Source: Pogonophryne albipinna (Eukaryota > Chordata > Actinopteri > Perciformes > Artedidraconidae). From it: 64,000 nucleotides of DNA. The DNA is taken from positions 8,107,605 to 8,171,604 of the forward strand of contig CM053246.1 in assembly GCA_028583405.1 (NCBI GenBank), written 5' to 3'. Below the pieces are notes generated by a model, which ran no database searches, was not told the DNA's origin, and saw only the letters and a list, made by a program, of their open reading frames with translations. The position numbers and the translations under genes are program-made. This document shows, in pieces, positions 21,428 to 32,500 of this stretch. Numbering within the stretch: position 1 is the stretch's first letter; each line of letters begins with the position of its first letter.

Positions 21428-21863
21428 TGTGAGGGAATATTTTAATCTGATCACTTTGTGTATTGAGTTTCCCAGCTTTCCTGAGAACCTGTCTTATTAC
21501 AAACATATGCTTCTCGTTAAGTCGCAATATGCTCTTGCTCGCAACTTGACCGGGACACAGGTCAAAAGGTCCTCTTTCTTCCTGTGGGGGAGAAGTTTGG
21601 TTCAGGGTAAGGGTTGTCATACTGAGGGATCTTTGTTCCTGTGTCTGGCAATCATTAGGCGGGCTTTCTAAGTCCCTCCTCTCTTAGATATACAGATCCA
21701 TGTTTAACTATTGTCCTCAGAGTTTGGTATGGTTGCTCACATAGAAAGTGTGATAAACTGTATGAACTCTCCGACCGTTTTGCTCTCAATAAATCTCAGT
21801 GTTTGACTACAAATAATTCAGTTTCCATCCTTTCTGCATTGCTGCTCCGAAGTTTCCATCACA
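21428..21863 (+). repeat. ERV-B 5' LTR
   Basis: 436 bp, TGTGAGGGAATATT...TTTCCATCACA. An AATAAA signal (CTCAATAAATCTC) lies near the 3' end. Five substitutions separate it from the 3' LTR. Confidence 0.92.
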
Positions 21864-21866
21864 AAT

Positions 21867-21885
21867 TGGCGTCACGAAACAGGAT
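21867..21885 (+). promoter_or_regulatory. ERV-B primer binding site, Ser-tRNA-like
   Basis: TGGCGTCACGAAACAGGAT starts three bases after the LTR. The complement of one serine tRNA 3' end is, as I recall it, TGGCGTCACGAACAGGAT, so the match is complete apart from one extra A. A GGTAAGT splice-donor-like site follows at about 21906. Confidence 0.6.
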
Positions 21886-24022
21886 ACCAAAAGATCTTCA
21901 GAACTGGTAAGTGTAATTTCAAATCTATATTTGGACATTGCCTTACCAGAATCTGTGATTGACGGTATCATAAAATTACCTGTGAAACTGAGCGGCTGCA
22001 ATTTTTTGGTTTCTCTACTATTTTACATTTGAGGGTTTAATAATAACTTGAAAAAAACGGTGTCTGGGAACTTTTGTTCTGGCCGATTTTCCCTGTGAAT
22101 GCTGCTGGGGCATATGCTTTCAGAGAAAACACAGCTCATGTAAAAACAATAAGAATATTTGGGGATAATAATAACCTAGGAATATCGATTTTGACTGATT
22201 TCCTCTGTGTGTGCTTCTTGTAATTAAATTACCAGACAATTACACACAGCAAATATTCGGAGAGACCTTAAAAGAGAGCATCACTAAAGTGGACTTCTGC
22301 ATTAAAAAAAAATGTCATGCATCTGTATTGAAACAGATCGCCGAATTCTAGAGGTTTCAGCGGTTAACTGGTTAATTTAACGGCAGGCATCTCCTCGGAT
22401 CTGCCTGCAGCTGCTGCAGGAAGTGTGTGTGTGAGATTTCACCCCCCCCCCCCTGCGGCGCAGCAGGCACAGAGAGGGTGGAGCACGGAGTGACACAATA
22501 TTCTCTTCCTCACACCATTTGTCGATTTTGGAACTAAACAAAAACGATGAGAAATGGGAAGGGTGGTATGCGGGAATATATGACATAGAGCTGTGTTTCA
22601 TAACAGATGAGTTGTTGAATTTGGCTGTTGTTGGAAGACAGGGTAAATAAAATAAAAAAGTCTTTGCTCTCCAGATCGGGGGGAGCGAAGCACCACTAAT
22701 TGGCATAGTGGTTGTTGATTGAGAATAAATTAGTTATTGCTCTTCAACAGATTCCGTTCTTAGCACTTGTACAAGTATATATGGGTAAGAAGGCACTCAT
22801 ATTAAACAGATATTTCCCTACCCGCTGAAATCTCCCTAATTCGGATTAAATTAAGTTGGATGAGCTTTGCTTTCACGCTGGTGTTTATTGCGAGTTCATG
22901 TTTGTTTGTCTAATTGTTTCTATATTGGTTTGTCCCGCCGTCTTGTGTATGCTTTGTAACAACTAATAATGAATCAGTCCATAGCCAGGGTTAAATGAAC
23001 TAAACTTTAGTTATCTCACCAAAAGTAAATGACTTGAGAAAAAAATAATGTAAAAATGTAAAGCAAAATTATATATTATAGTATAAATGTGCTGCAAAGG
23101 TGCTGCAAAATGAAAATAAATAGTAAAAGAGTGTTTTTATGTTCTGCATCTGTCTCACACCCTGAGACCATCAGAGGCATGACTGCTGGTCATAAATACC
23201 GGCCTGAGGAGATCAGGGTTGCAAAAAAATCTGTCTGCTCAATTGGGTTAATGTTGTATTATTTGTTTCATTTATTCTTAATCTATGTATTGTATGGTAA
23301 TAATGAATAAAAGACGTAATGTATTGAACACATTCCGAAACAAAGCAGATAAGACAGAACTAGACTCAGACATAATACTAATTGTGGTTGAAACCTTTTT
23401 GCGCAGTTGCTGCAAAATGGAAACTTTGTTGATTGTCTATTCCAACTGGCCAATGGAATCAGATAATTGATATAAGTTGAAGTTCAATTACAGTTTTTTT
23501 AAATATAGTTTAACATTCTTTATTAAAACTGTTTCAAATTATTTCTAGTACAATTGGTCTACAGACATTACTACAATTCTAATAGTTGTTAAACTACTGA
23601 GCTTATGAACAATAGAGTAAAGGTCGCTGGTTAAGCCAGGATCAATATATTTGTTGAGGTTTTTTATTGTGTGCATAATAAATGTGTTAAATGAATTGAG
23701 CAATTTTTAAAGGAGTATAATGTTGCAATCTCTTTAGGATAAGTAATTGCAGTTCCAAGATAGATGTTGTTTTCCCTTGGCCTCTCCTTCACAGGCCCAT
23801 AAATCATGAGACTTCCAAATCCGAACAGACAGAGATCAGTATCACAAATCCAGGAAGGGGTCTACTTGGCCCAATTTAAATACCATAAAGAGAGTATTCA
23901 CTCAGCTGTTTTGATTTCTTAAAAAATTCCAGTCTAGTTTCCTTCGAGTTCAGTCTAAGCTACGAATTGTTTCTCATAAACATTCGCACTGCTGGTTTTA
24001 AACCTTGAGCAGACAAGCTGCT
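21886..24022 (+). other. ERV-B 5' interior without gag
   Basis: This is where a leader and gag would be expected. It is AT-rich, with frames of at most about 110 codons, none showing matrix, capsid or zinc-knuckle features. A C-run lies at 22442-22452. Confidence 0.5.
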
Positions 24023-24177
<155 letters not shown>

Positions 24178-24395
24178 TGGATGAGTATTTGCCTTATCCA
24201 CTTTTTGCCTCCTTTAGAGTTATTAGTAATTCAGGATTAATTATTGAATTGAATGTGCTGCATAAGATAAAATACTGAAGCTTTGACTTGATCATTTCTT
24301 TCACAACATTAGACCTTGTCCTCTCATCTCTACTAAAATAAGATACTTGTGCATGTTTGGGTGTTTTAACACTCCTGTAATGTAGCTAGTCTTGT

Positions 24396-25781
24396 CAGGG
24401 ATGCAAACTCATCAGGTATGAAAAAGGTGACAAGGATCCGAGCCCCCCGACCCCACGGAATATCGGTTTTAAAATGAGGAATAACAGATGATTTTAGCAG
24501 TCAAAACAACTAAAGCAGCAGTGTTAATAATAACAGAAACGCTACAGAGGCACATTTAATAGAAATATATAAAACCATTCATTTGAATTGTGTAGCAGTC
24601 AGTTTATAATTTTGGCAGCACTGTTGAGCATTTTGAGAAGAAAAAAAAAGAAGTATTTTCATGCCTCTGTGCAAGGCTTAGTCTTTCTATCTGTATAACC
24701 AGTGCTGTTAAGTAACTAAGTTCATAAACTCAACTAGTACTATACTTGGGTACAATTTTGAGATACTTGTACTTTATTTAAGTATTTAAATGTTTTGCTA
24801 CTTTGTTCTTCTACTCCACTACAGTTCAGAGGTAGCCTACATGGTGTACTTCTACTCCACTACATGTATTTAATACCTTTAGTTACTTTACAGATGTGGA
24901 TGAATGATGTGGAATATAACCAAGTGTTAAATCAGACTTTAGTTCCACCTGGAGTAAATCCACAAGCTACCCTGCAGTATACAAAGTCATTCAGACTAGC
25001 TTCACCTTCACCAGCTTTGAGAACACTTTCATGATCAATCATTATAAAACGTATCTTATATATTATTCTGAAATGAACCAATCTGCACAATGATTTCTTT
25101 TATTGTCGCTATTTCCACTATATTTTGATGAGAATACTTTTATACTTTTACTTGAGTAACATTTTGAATGCAGTACTTTTACTGTAACATAGTATTCCTA
25201 CACTCTGGTACTTCTACTTTTACTCAAGTACAAGATCTGAGTACTAAAGCTAACGTTAGCAGATAGTGACAATGTATGCTAGTTAGCTAGCTCAACGATT
25301 CCTTAAATAATATTGCGACAGAAAAACGTTTAAGTGCACATCACGCTCTGCCGCTCCGACAGGGAGCTCTGCTCTGAACACCTGAACGGCCCGTCCTACC
25401 AGCTGTTCACCAGCGGTCCAGTCTGTGCCACAGTGACTCCGGACCACACAGCTAATATTAACGAACGCACCCGTAGGTAATGTGGCTGATGAAGCTGGAC
25501 CATCTTCGCGGAAAAAGCAGAGCCTTATTATACATCCATGAGCAGAGCCGACAGGCAGGAAGACTCGAGCACACAGCTCGCGCTTCATTATCATATATAA
25601 AAAAGAACACCATGCGTGTCATGATGGCACATAACGGCTCGCGGCTGCAGATTACTCCGGTTCCCAGACCCCCTATACCCCAATAATATTTTTTATTGCA
25701 GATCTACATGAATCACACAAACGACCTATTTTGGATTCAAAACGGCGAATTTCGCAGAAAGGTGACAAGTTTGCATCCCTG
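24396..25781. mobile_element. DNA element with CAGGGATGCAAAC ends
   Basis: The left end CAGGGATGCAAACTCATCAG and the right end GACAAGTTTGCATCCCTG (inverted) are flanked by CTTGT at 24391-24395 and 25782-25786. A 5-bp duplication is shorter than usual for hAT, although the CAGGGATG terminus is hAT-like. The interior has a GC-richer part (25290-25690) and a nested MITE. There is no recognised transposase; the minus frame 25594-25292 has no domain I know. Confidence 0.7.
24703..25245. mobile_element. Nested MITE rich in ACTTAAGTAC-type motifs
   Basis: The segment from GTGCTGTTAAGTAACTAAGT to TTTACTCAAGTACAAGATCT carries the many short ACTTTACTTGAGTA-like motifs of a very common fish repeat. It interrupts the surrounding element. 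Its exact ends and TSD are not resolved. Confidence 0.6.
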
Positions 25782-25786
25782 CTTGT

Positions 25787-27640
25787 TATCCTTTTCATTA
25801 CAGAGCTGGGAAAATGGTGTATTGATTAGATTCTGATCCGTGCAAGTCCAATTTTAACTGACTTTAGTTCTAATGTTAATGTTAATTTGATTTCAACCCA
25901 TACGTAATTATTTAAATTAACTCAACATTTCACATGATGGATTAGTGTTCCACATTTTTCCCACTGATTTGTTTTATGATAAGGCCGATGGTAAAGAGAG
26001 ACATTGATGGCCCTGTGTCCTTTTTGTTAGTACGTGGTTCCATTTTGTCTGTGGCCTTGGACGGTTTCACTGAGAGTCACCCAGTTCTGCCCTGCTACAG
26101 TCCGGCTGAGTGCAGTCACAGAGATGCTATGGCTGCTCTACATGACATTAATGGTCTGGTCCGAGAATGGACACCATTTCCTGCTCCCAGAGAGAATGAC
26201 GCTCCTCAAACTGAACATTACAGCCGTTGATTGATACTGTCTCACATGGGTCTGCTCCCCCCCATGGAGCCATGAACTGAAAGCTTGACATCTGCTTTGA
26301 ACACTTGGAAGCCTCATTGCCACGCCAGCACCAAACCTTGGGTCAGTCAGATGAGGACTAACGGCTTCACTTAGGGCATTTGGGTCAGAGACATGACTCT
26401 CGTTACCGCAGAGTGGGTTGTTTTAAGGCTATTCATACTGCTATGCAGAGGATGCCTGTAAGTTGGCAAGCTGTTAAAAACCCCTACTATGTTTAGTATA
26501 GGCCTCATGTCAGGGGCCTCTTACTGTCTACTTCTACATGTATTCACATTATATGGACCATGTTTCCACCTGGTGAAACTAGAGGCTGCACGGAACTCAG
26601 GCTACAATACAACCATTCTGTTCTGCTCTAACGATTCAATTTATAGATTCTACATCAAAACAATTCGTTTTTTATTGTTTCCAATGATAACGTCACCTTA
26701 AGTGGAGGAATGCAAACCTGTTTTCAAATGTAAGGTTTTGAATTTGTTTGACATTTCTCAGTAATGACACCCTCAGACGCCCACTATCATTCATGCTATG
26801 CCTTCAGTGGTAACTCAGATGTTAAGGGGGATGAAGCTTTTCCTCCTGCATCGGCTATGCTTTGTTTTTTCAACAACGGTGTGCATTTCCTGCATAATAT
26901 ATGCTTCTCACAATTGTTTTTTGTTAGCCGCGCACAGGTGATACTGAGTCTTCTCGAGTAATGGATTATGATCTCTACCATGCTTACATGGACTCGTATG
27001 TTTTATTTCATATCTAACAGAAGTGAGAGACGAAAGACATGGGAAGATGTAAGAGAGATGTGGAAGAGAGAATAGAGAGAAGAGGGAAGAGAGGGATAGG
27101 AAAGAGAGAAGAGATATTTGCGAGTTGCATACTGATACTGAGTCTTATTGATTGATAGCTTATAGACAATACCATGTTTAAATAGACTCCTACTTGTTAT
27201 TACACATGTGACATATGTAAGAAAAGGGAGGGGAGAGTCAATTATATTGAGTAATTGATTTCATATTGGAACATTTATTTCAAATGTATTTCTGATAAAC
27301 TAATATTTTATCAAACGGTAAATGGTGAATTAATATAACATTTAGAATCATTGAGAAGGGGTTATATCCACAGGACTAGCTCACATTAACTTAAAATAAA
27401 ATGTCTCTGCTATGGACTGATGAGTATATGATTATTGCATGTTAAATGACTAACACAAACCTTACATTTATGCATGTGCATGTGTCAGGAAGGCTCCCAA
27501 ATAATTCTGAGGGGCCTATCCTATTTTTGTAATTGAATGATAATGTGCTAATCCATTACCTTGAGTTGTCTTCACTCAGGAAAACATCCCTATCAAGTGT
27601 TAATAGTGACCAGAACAGCCCTGAGAGTACAAGGTAGAGC
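25787..27640 (+). other. ERV-B interior without pol
   Basis: This is where pol would be expected upstream of env. The longest + frame (25976-26230) has 84 codons and encodes MIRPMVKRDIDGPVSFLL followed by a Cys/His-containing stretch I do not recognise. No YxDD, DDE or protease motif was found. 27040-27120 is a purine-rich GAGAGA stretch. Confidence 0.5.
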
Positions 27641-27643
27641 GGA

Positions 27644-28198
27644 GTGGATTCACGCTTCCAGATGTCGTCTCTCTCCTCTACTGGATGCTGGCGTGTGAAA
27701 GCAGTCATCATCATCGTCATTCTGGGTCTACTGTACCTGGCCAAGGACGCCCTGCTAGATGAAGCTGTGAAAATCCCAACGACAGGAGGCGAGGGCTCTC
27801 GCCCCTCTGAGGGAGAAAATAAGGTGCTCTTATCTAAGAGCGCAGACGACTTGACTACTCAGGGTCCAGACCCTGAGTGCAAAACAACACCAACGGGCAA
27901 ATCAGTGCCTAGCGACAAGGACAGGTTGTATCAGATCACCACACAGACATTCAGTATGGTGCGAGAGACACAAAGAGAGAGAAAAGGAGGAAGAATAAGG
28001 AGGATTGTCTCCCTCCCTCGACATAAATCAGAGACTATTTCTTTTAACTGTCCAACTTCAATATGTGACTCATCTAACTGTATTATTGTGTTTCCTGTGT
28101 TCCTTAGTTTATTCAACGTGGGAGATGTATCCAGAGAACCAGTACCGTTGGTTCAGGTTCTCGTCAGAGGTGGTAAGAATAGCTCTCAACACAATTGA
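27644..28198 (+). pseudogene. ERV-B env leader region
   Basis: An open frame of 184 codons begins upstream of the surface-subunit sequence. Residues 18-33 (VKAVIIIVILGLLYLA) form a hydrophobic segment near the N-terminus, usable as signal anchor or long signal peptide, followed by a Ser/Gly/Pro-rich stretch and a basic cluster. The frame is left at about 28110, where the envelope-like reading passes to a second frame. TTTCCTGTGTTCCTTAG at 28089-28105 is a good splice-acceptor match, so the junction could be a splice site or a frameshift. The link to env is by position and orientation and is less certain than the parts that follow. Confidence 0.45.
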
Positions 28199-29254
28199 CA
28201 ATATGCCCCCAGAACTGTGGTGTAGCACTATCGAACAGTTACAGACACTGATAAGGGATGAGGTAAAATGTACAATGAGGAAACCAGATTACCAGGTTCC
28301 CAATCCAGGTGTCACTGCATGCACATTTACTGGACCAAATAGCGAAACAAATGTTCTATCCACTCCACTTAAACAATCAGGAGGTGATGTAGATTCTTTA
28401 AAAAAAGGCCTTAATCACTCCTTCTAAACGAACTAAATCTAATTCTGCAGTAAGTTTAATGTTAGTCTACACGCATGAACGCAATGTTAGCAACTGTTGG
28501 TTGTGCCAAAATATACCAGAATCCATGCATTCTCCAATTTTTTAGCCCAATTCCTTTCACGAAAGCTGACTACGGTCTAGTGAGCTGGAATGATATAGCA
28601 TCCCGAATTAGCGATGAGGCAGATGATTGTTACACTCCTTCCTACCCCATAGACTCTGAGCAACATTTACAGTACGAGGGCTTAGTCTCTCTCATTGTTG
28701 ATACAGTAAATAAAGATTACCTGCCAGATGGTTTCAAACGATTAATGATGCTAAGACTTATATATGTCAAGAAATACATCCACCTAGCTTTTGAATACAG
28801 ATTCCAATTAGCTCTAGTCCAGACTAATTGCTCAGCTAATTCTACGAGTCCAACATGTACAATGCAACCACACACACCATCTTTGTTGGTTGAAGCTTTG
28901 GTAAAGGTTGTGCCCTGGTTTGGCTCCAGAACAGTGGACTCCGTTAAAGTTAAAATACATGACTGTACGCAGCCAATACCCTTAGGCAAGCCTCCTACAC
29001 GTGATTGTTCAGTATATGTTCCCCCAGTTGTAGTGCATGAGTGGAAAAATGTGTCTATCTGTTTCCAGAATGAAGCAGGATCTCACACCTCTCCAGATGT
29101 GGGACACAGCGACTGTAATACCATAGTGAGGGTAAAATTAGCCAGAATTCCCCTCCCACAGAGAGTGTACGTAGTTTGCGGCGACCGGGCCTATGGCTGT
29201 GTGCCCTATGACATTTTTTATGGCACCTGTTATCTAGCCTACCTAATCCTTTAA
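28106..29254 (+). pseudogene. ERV-B env surface subunit, broken
   Basis: The surface subunit of a retroviral envelope binds the cell receptor. Here it is spread over frames ending at 28427 and 29254, plus a short piece between. CWLC at 28495-28506 is the C-x-x-C isomerase motif of gammaretrovirus-like surface subunits, which pairs with the transmembrane subunit. Many Cys and N-x-S/T sites (for example NCSANSTS) fit a secreted glycoprotein. Frame changes occur at an A-run near 28400, a T-run near 28540 and close to 29250, so no full-length protein can be made from this sequence. Confidence 0.65.
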
Positions 29255-29984
29255 TCCGTAAAGTAGAGGCTAATGAGATTGCAGCGATACTTCCCTCTCT
29301 ACACAGGTACAGCAGGTCCATTACACAAGGACAACAGATAGCTAGCCTATTTTTGCCTTGGTACGGTATTTATGTTACTCAGCAGGAAATAGTGGCACTG
29401 TCCAAAGTAGTGGAACACCATCTAAATGTATCTAACACAGCGATGTTAGCTGAACACAAAGAATTGCAGGAAGTTAGGACAGTAGCACTACATCGTATGG
29501 CGCTGGATCTTCTCCTAGCTGCTCAGAGGGGCACATGTAAGGTAATTGGGTCTGAGTGTTGTTCTTTCATCTCTGACGCTACACCGGAAGTAATGGACAT
29601 GGCCCATGATACTGCCAGGGGAATAAAAGAATTGCATGAAACTCATGGATTTACATTTGGGGATTTAAGTGGAACCATTGGATCCTGGGGAGCGGGGTTG
29701 GTTAAATTTGTTGTACTGTTTCAGTGTTTATCTTGGTTGTGCTAATCCTAGTGATCTGTTTGATCACTGTAGTTAAATTAGCCATACTCAGGGTTGCCCA
29801 GACCGCCCTCCAAGCCCCACAGAGGCTAGTGGGGTATTCAACTGTAGATGACACAATGTTAATGTACGACGCCGAGCTTCCAGATCCATGGGTCTCCATT
29901 GCGGTTTCTGCCAATGGGTACCCCCATTCAGCGATTGATAAAATGATTACAGTTGACACTCAAAATAAAGAACAGATGTTTTGA
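29255..29984 (+). pseudogene. ERV-B env transmembrane subunit, broken
   Basis: The transmembrane subunit drives membrane fusion. The frame 29353-29745 (open upstream from about 29260) shows a heptad-like helical stretch, then the disulfide motif C-x6-CC with Cys codons at 29536-29538, 29557-29559 and 29560-29562, the arrangement of gamma-type envelopes that are covalently linked to the surface subunit. A final helix region follows. Near 29720 the reading passes to another frame that encodes the membrane anchor (VVLILVICLITVV) and a tail of about 60 residues ending at 29984. At least one frameshift therefore separates ectodomain from anchor. Confidence 0.8.
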
Positions 29985-30644
29985 TTTCTCTTTGCAGGTT
30001 GTTATATAATAAATGTCTGACTTTTCCTTTTCAGATTTTGAACAAATGTATTTGAATGAAATAGATGTACTACTAAGTGCCTTACTATTGAATAAAGCGT
30101 AATGAAGTAAACGTAAAGTAATGTAAAGATTGAGGACACTGCAACTTTACAGATTACAGATTGATCGATTCATCACTGTGAATTTTAGCTGGATCTCTCA
30201 TGATTCTGATTTTATACCTCAATTGGATTTCTTATAATCCTAAATTCTAATTGTGTTTAATAAGTAATTGCCTTGATGTAAATCTTTGAGATGTAAACTG
30301 ATTTAGAATGTGTGTTTGATGAATGAGATTAACTGAGTGATAAATGATAAAAGATCTTATTTTTGAAACATATATTTTGCAATTATATTTTTGTATTTCA
30401 TGTGTGTTTATTATTGTGCTTTTGACAAATGATGCCAAACACTGAGGAGAGATGATTTTTCTATTATGATTGACTGTGTTCAATCATTGTGATTGAAATG
30501 TTTTTCAATCTTGTTCTACTTTTTGATGTAATTGATGTATGTGAGCCCACACAACTCTGAAGACGCTTATGATTTAAGTAGTGACTAAAATATTCTTAGA
30601 CTAATGTTAATTGGTTATCAATAGATTGATAAAAAGAATGGAAC
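29985..30644 (+). other. Non-coding tail between env and 3' LTR
   Basis: AT-rich, no frame of interest. Confidence 0.6.
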
Positions 30645-31080
30645 TGTGAGGGAATATTTTAATCTGATCACTTTGTGTATTGAGTTTCCCAGCTTTCCTG
30701 AGAACCTGTCTTATTACAAACATATGCTTCTCGTTAAGTCGCAATATGCTCTTGCTCGCAACTTGACCGGGACACAGGTCAAAAGGTCCTCCTTCTTCCT
30801 GTGAGGGAGAAGTTTGGTTCAGGGTAAGGGTTGTCATACTGAGGGATCTTTGTTCCTGTGTCTGGCAATCATTAGGCGGGCTTTCTAAGTCCCTCCTCTC
30901 TTAGATATACAGATCCATGTTTAACTATTGTCCTCAGAGTTTGGTATGGTTGCTCACATAGAAAGTGTGATAAACTGTATGAACTCTCCGGCCGTTTTGC
31001 TCTCAATAAATCTCAGTGTTTGACTACAAAGAATTCAGTTTCCATCCTTTCTGCATTGCTGCTCCGAATTTTCCATCACA
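30645..31080 (+). repeat. ERV-B 3' LTR
   Basis: 436 bp, collinear with the 5' LTR without indels. Preceded by a purine-rich stretch AAAAAGAATGGAA that may serve as polypurine tract. Confidence 0.92.
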
Positions 31081-31085
31081 ACGAT

Positions 31086-31899
31086 TACAACTATAATGTT
31101 CAAGATATCTCTAACTTTTCATCGGAACAGCTGTTCCCCACATTCCCTGAAAAGTGTTAGCCAAAAAAAATGTCACTTCCTTATAGTACTACTACTGCAG
31201 TTTATTAACACCTAATCTATATTAAAATGTCTAATAGATCTATTTCAGAAACTTGTGCATTTAATTATTATCTTGAGTCAAATCATTACTAGGACCTGTG
31301 TTGGTTTTCAGAGGTCACTATACGCATTTATCTTCAATTCTGGTCTACCTTAAAAACATTGTTAAATTCTTTAGCAGTGTGTGGAACCTTAGGTGTCCGA
31401 ACATGCAACAATTACTCCCTCCTTTATCAAGGATTTAAAAACAGAAGTCATTTCATATTTCCATCTTAAAGCCCTCCTATGGTAATAACCATGCCACAAT
31501 GGTGAAATCAATACTCTATAGATTGGAATTATATTTAGCTTGGCACTAGCTCTCCCTTTAACATTATCCATTCAAATAAAGGTTTGCCTTATAGAGCGGT
31601 TCCTAAAACTATCAATGGTGTTCAACATTGTAACAACTAAGATCACTACTTTATTCACAAGTGAATAAAAATCTCTTGAAGAATGATTTGTTAACATGAT
31701 TATATTCTGTCATGTATCCCCCTTTATCCCTCAGTGTGTTTTAGGATGATTCTCATTTTACTTTAATAGTTTCCTCTTTATTGCTATTTTTAATTTACCA
31801 ATTGATTAATTCATGGTTAATACAACTTTTTATCTTCACTTATTTATCAAGTCAATTCAAGTTCTTTAAATGTGCGCTTATAATAAGTGTGTTTATGTG
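31086..31899 (-). other. ERV-A interior, unrecognised
   Basis: AT-rich sequence that resumes ERV-A after the nested ERV-B. No motif readable. Confidence 0.45.
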
Positions 31900-32500
31900 T
31901 AAACTCACTTCATTCCCGTTGATTCCTTCCCTCTCCTCTGGTTTATCTCAAGCCTTGACCCTCACATTCTGCTCGACCAACTCCTCTGACTCCGACTCCT
32001 CCCCCTTTGTCCATCAGCTGTCACTCTTTGAGGCAGCCATCTGCCCAGCTACATCTGCAGCCCCCATCATGCCACTGTTGTGCATTGCTTTGCATTTCAT
32101 CTCCTCCTTCACAGTCTCTTTGCTGTTTTTCTGGAGAGCGGATTCTGCTCTCATGTCCCACACTTTGCTCTTGCCAATTCTTGTGGCTCAGCTTGGAACT
32201 TCATGCCCTGTCTGAGGGACTGATGAGAGTATCTCTCTGTATGTCAGCATGCTGTTTGGTTCTGGATGCCACAGGTGGAGATTGTTCTGGATGCAGTTCT
32301 GGATGCAGTTCTTATTGTTGTTGTTGGTTCAGCTTGGGTTCTCTGTCTGTTCGATGGAGGAGGAGGAGTCTCCTGTGGTGAGGTCATTTGTCTGAAGATG
32401 GGGTCGTAGCGTTTCTGACAGGCAGAGAGAGAGAGGGAGAGATCTCGGGACGCATTACCTATAGTTAATTCTAACACACTGAGGTAAAATAAATCCAATC
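31900..32500 (-). pseudogene. ERV-A possible gag trace
   Basis: On the minus strand this region encodes charged, Gln/Lys/Glu-rich segments such as DMRAESALQKNSKETVKEEM and, in the frame 32498-32244, a Pro-rich part (SPQETPPPPSNRQRTQAEPT). The position, about 3 kb inside the 5' LTR, and the composition fit a gag matrix-to-capsid linker. No major homology region or zinc knuckle was found, and several stops interrupt it. The larger plus-strand frames here are antisense. The assignment is tentative. Confidence 0.3.

Noticed and set aside
27644..29984. Intact domesticated env gene such as the percomorph env-derived gene
   Set aside because: The env here lies inside a recent LTR-bounded insertion and has several frame breaks, so it is not a conserved intact host gene.
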